This document shows positions 62,923-64,000 of a stretch of 64,000 nt of DNA, in pieces (position 1 is the stretch's first letter; each line of letters begins with the position of its first letter). The position numbers were made by a program, and so were the translations under genes. The notes beneath the pieces are model-generated. The model had not been told where the DNA came from, did not search any database, and saw only the letters and a list, made by a program, of their open reading frames with translations. The stretch is from Corallococcus macrosporus DSM 14697 (GTDB taxonomy: Bacteria > Myxococcota > Myxococcia > Myxococcales > Myxococcaceae): NCBI RefSeq assembly GCF_002305895.1, contig NZ_CP022203.1, forward strand, positions 2,148,501 to 2,212,500, in the 5' to 3' direction.

Positions 62923-64000
62923 TTAGAGGTCGAGCCGCCTGAGCCGCAGGGCATTGGTGATGACGGAGACGGACGAGATGCTCATCGCCGCGCTGGCAAT
63001 CATGGGGCTCAGCAGCAGTCCGAAGAATGGATAGAGGACCCCTGCGGCGATGGGGACGCCGAGCACGTTGTAAATGAACGCAAAGAAGAGGTTCTGGCGG
63101 ATGTTGTGCACGGTACCGCGGCTGAGGTGCCGGGCGCGGACGATGCCGCGGAGATCTCCCTTCACCAGCGTGACAGCAGCGCTCTCCATCGCGATGTCGG
63201 TGCCCGTGCCCATCGCGATGCCCACGTTGGCCTGGGCGAGCGCGGGCGCGTCATTCACGCCGTCTCCGGCCATGGCCACCACCTGCCCCCCGGCCTGCAG
63301 GCGCTTCACCAGTGCGTTCTTCTCCTCGGGGCGCACCTCGGCATGGACTTCGTCAATACCCAGGCGACGGGCCACCGCTTCCGCCGTTGTCCGACTGTCG
63401 CCGGTGAGCATCACGAGGCGCAGCCCGTCGGCCCGCAGCTGCTGGACGGCCTCGGGCGTGGTGGCCTTCACCGGGTCTGCCACGCCCAATAGCCCCGCAG
63501 GTCTGCCGTCCACGGCGACGAACATCACCGTCTGGCCCTCCCGCCGCAGGGACTCCGCCTTCTGCTTGAGTGGCTCGGCGTCGATGCCGAGCCCCTCGAG
63601 GAGCCGGGCATTCCCCAGCGCCACCTGCGCACCGCCCACGCGGCCTGTCACTCCCTGGCCCGTCACGGACTTGAAGCCGGTGGCCTCCGTGAGGACGGCA
63701 CCGCGCTCCTGCGCGCCCTTCACGATGGCGGACGCGAGAGGGTGCTCGCTGCCGCGCTCGATGCTGCCGGCCACGTGAAGCAGCCGCGCCTCGTCAAAGC
63801 CGGGGGCCGGCACCACCGTGGCGAGGCTCGGCCTGCCCTCGGTGAGTGTGCCCGTCTTGTCGACGATGAGAGTGTCCACCTTCGCCAACTCCTCGAGTGC
63901 CGCCGCGTCCCGGATGAGGACGCCGACCTGCGCGCCGCGACCCATGCCCACCACGATGGAGATGGGCGTGGCCAGGCCCAGGGCGCACGGGCACGCGATG
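62923..64000 (-). CDS. copA: Copper-translocating P-type ATPase (N-terminus outside window)
   Basis: The C-terminal half of a P1B ATPase. Residues visible at the right edge include [10 protein letters not shown], then [20 protein letters not shown], and [20 protein letters not shown]. The last two helices have [12 protein letters not shown] and [18 protein letters not shown], the YN and MxxSS features of Cu(I) exporters (P1B-1). The gene starts beyond the window. It leads the cytochrome c and DUF5666 genes. Confidence 0.92.
   Translation of the reverse strand, partial: IACPCALGLATPISIVVGMGRGAQVGVLIRDAAALEELAKVDTLIVDKTGTLTEGRPSLATVVPAPGFDEARLLHVAGSIERGSEHPLASAIVKGAQERGAVLTEATGFKSVTGQGVTGRVGGAQVALGNARLLEGLGIDAEPLKQKAESLRREGQTVMFVAVDGRPAGLLGVADPVKATTPEAVQQLRADGLRLVMLTGDSRTTAEAVARRLGIDEVHAEVRPEEKNALVKRLQAGGQVVAMAGDGVNDAPALAQANVGIAMGTGTDIAMESAAVTLVKGDLRGIVRARHLSRGTVHNIRQNLFFAFIYNVLGVPIAAGVLYPFFGLLLSPMIASAAMSISSVSVITNALRLRRLDL

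Overview
The window looks like a piece of a myxobacterial (Myxococcota, Cystobacterineae-type: Myxococcus/Corallococcus/Pyxidicoccus-like) chromosome. The reasons are the very high GC content with strong GC3, many secreted lipoproteins with short lipoboxes, a DUF1552/DUF1592 pair, an ELWxxDGT-repeat protein, a MxcI-like lipoprotein next to a siderophore receptor, an ADOP-type permease and abundant regulators. This is inferred from gene content; there is no rRNA, tRNA or other phylogenetic marker in the window.

Layout. 0-7.1 kb: a TetR regulator with its operator, a fatty-acid-hydroxylase-family membrane enzyme, then a Fur-box-controlled siderophore unit (TonB-dependent receptor carrying its own TonB C-terminal domain, MxcI-like lipoprotein, siderophore-esterase-like hydrolase). 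7.2-13.8 kb: an ADOP/MacB-type permease; a sulfur module (ETHE1-like persulfide dioxygenase diverging from two YeeE/YedE half-transporters and an ECF sigma factor with a zinc-finger tail); a GAF histidine kinase. 13.9-24.9 kb: mostly chromosomal odds and ends: a truncated AraC gene, small lipoproteins, an Ig-like/YWTD-propeller lipoprotein, an isoquinoline-oxidoreductase-type pair whose large subunit is broken by an internal deletion, a membrane tyrosine phosphatase, and a trehalose-synthase-like glycosyltransferase. 25.2-30.9 kb: a P1B-5 metal ATPase with a hemerythrin tail, an ELWxxDGT lipoprotein and a GT1 glycosyltransferase.

31.4-35.1 kb holds the most interesting system: a 52-codon gene for a six-cysteine peptide followed by four start/stop-overlapping genes: a MauE-like redox membrane protein, a membrane-anchored thioredoxin with a CRPC site, an ABC exporter without a C39 peptidase, and an S26 signal peptidase. 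The parts fit a dedicated pathway for oxidising, exporting and trimming a disulfide-rich peptide.

35.4-44.7 kb: IS debris, a WYL regulator with an epoxide hydrolase, the DUF1552/DUF1592 pair, an outer-membrane-barrel-like protein, and a TIM-barrel protein divergent from a TetR regulator. 44.8-57.3 kb is an accessory island rich in decayed insertion sequences (IS21-type twice or three times, IS5-type, IS3-like), holding a DUF262 (GmrSD-like) protein, a broken HExxH protein, a RhuM-family protein and Cys-containing secreted proteins. Two of its genes (the Cys-rich secreted protein and RhuM) share a near-identical 33-bp upstream element preceded by 11-bp-phased TGACGC repeats. 57.7-64 kb is a metal-resistance block: arsR-acr3-arsC-arsN, a second ArsR with a membrane protein under twin palindromic operators, a frameshifted arsN1-like gene, and the end of a copper P-type ATPase followed by a cytochrome c and a DUF5666 protein.

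Several genes have frame breaks (15.5 kb, 20.4 kb, 35.6 kb, 46.9 kb, 51.7 kb, 61.6 kb). Some may be sequencing errors rather than real lesions.
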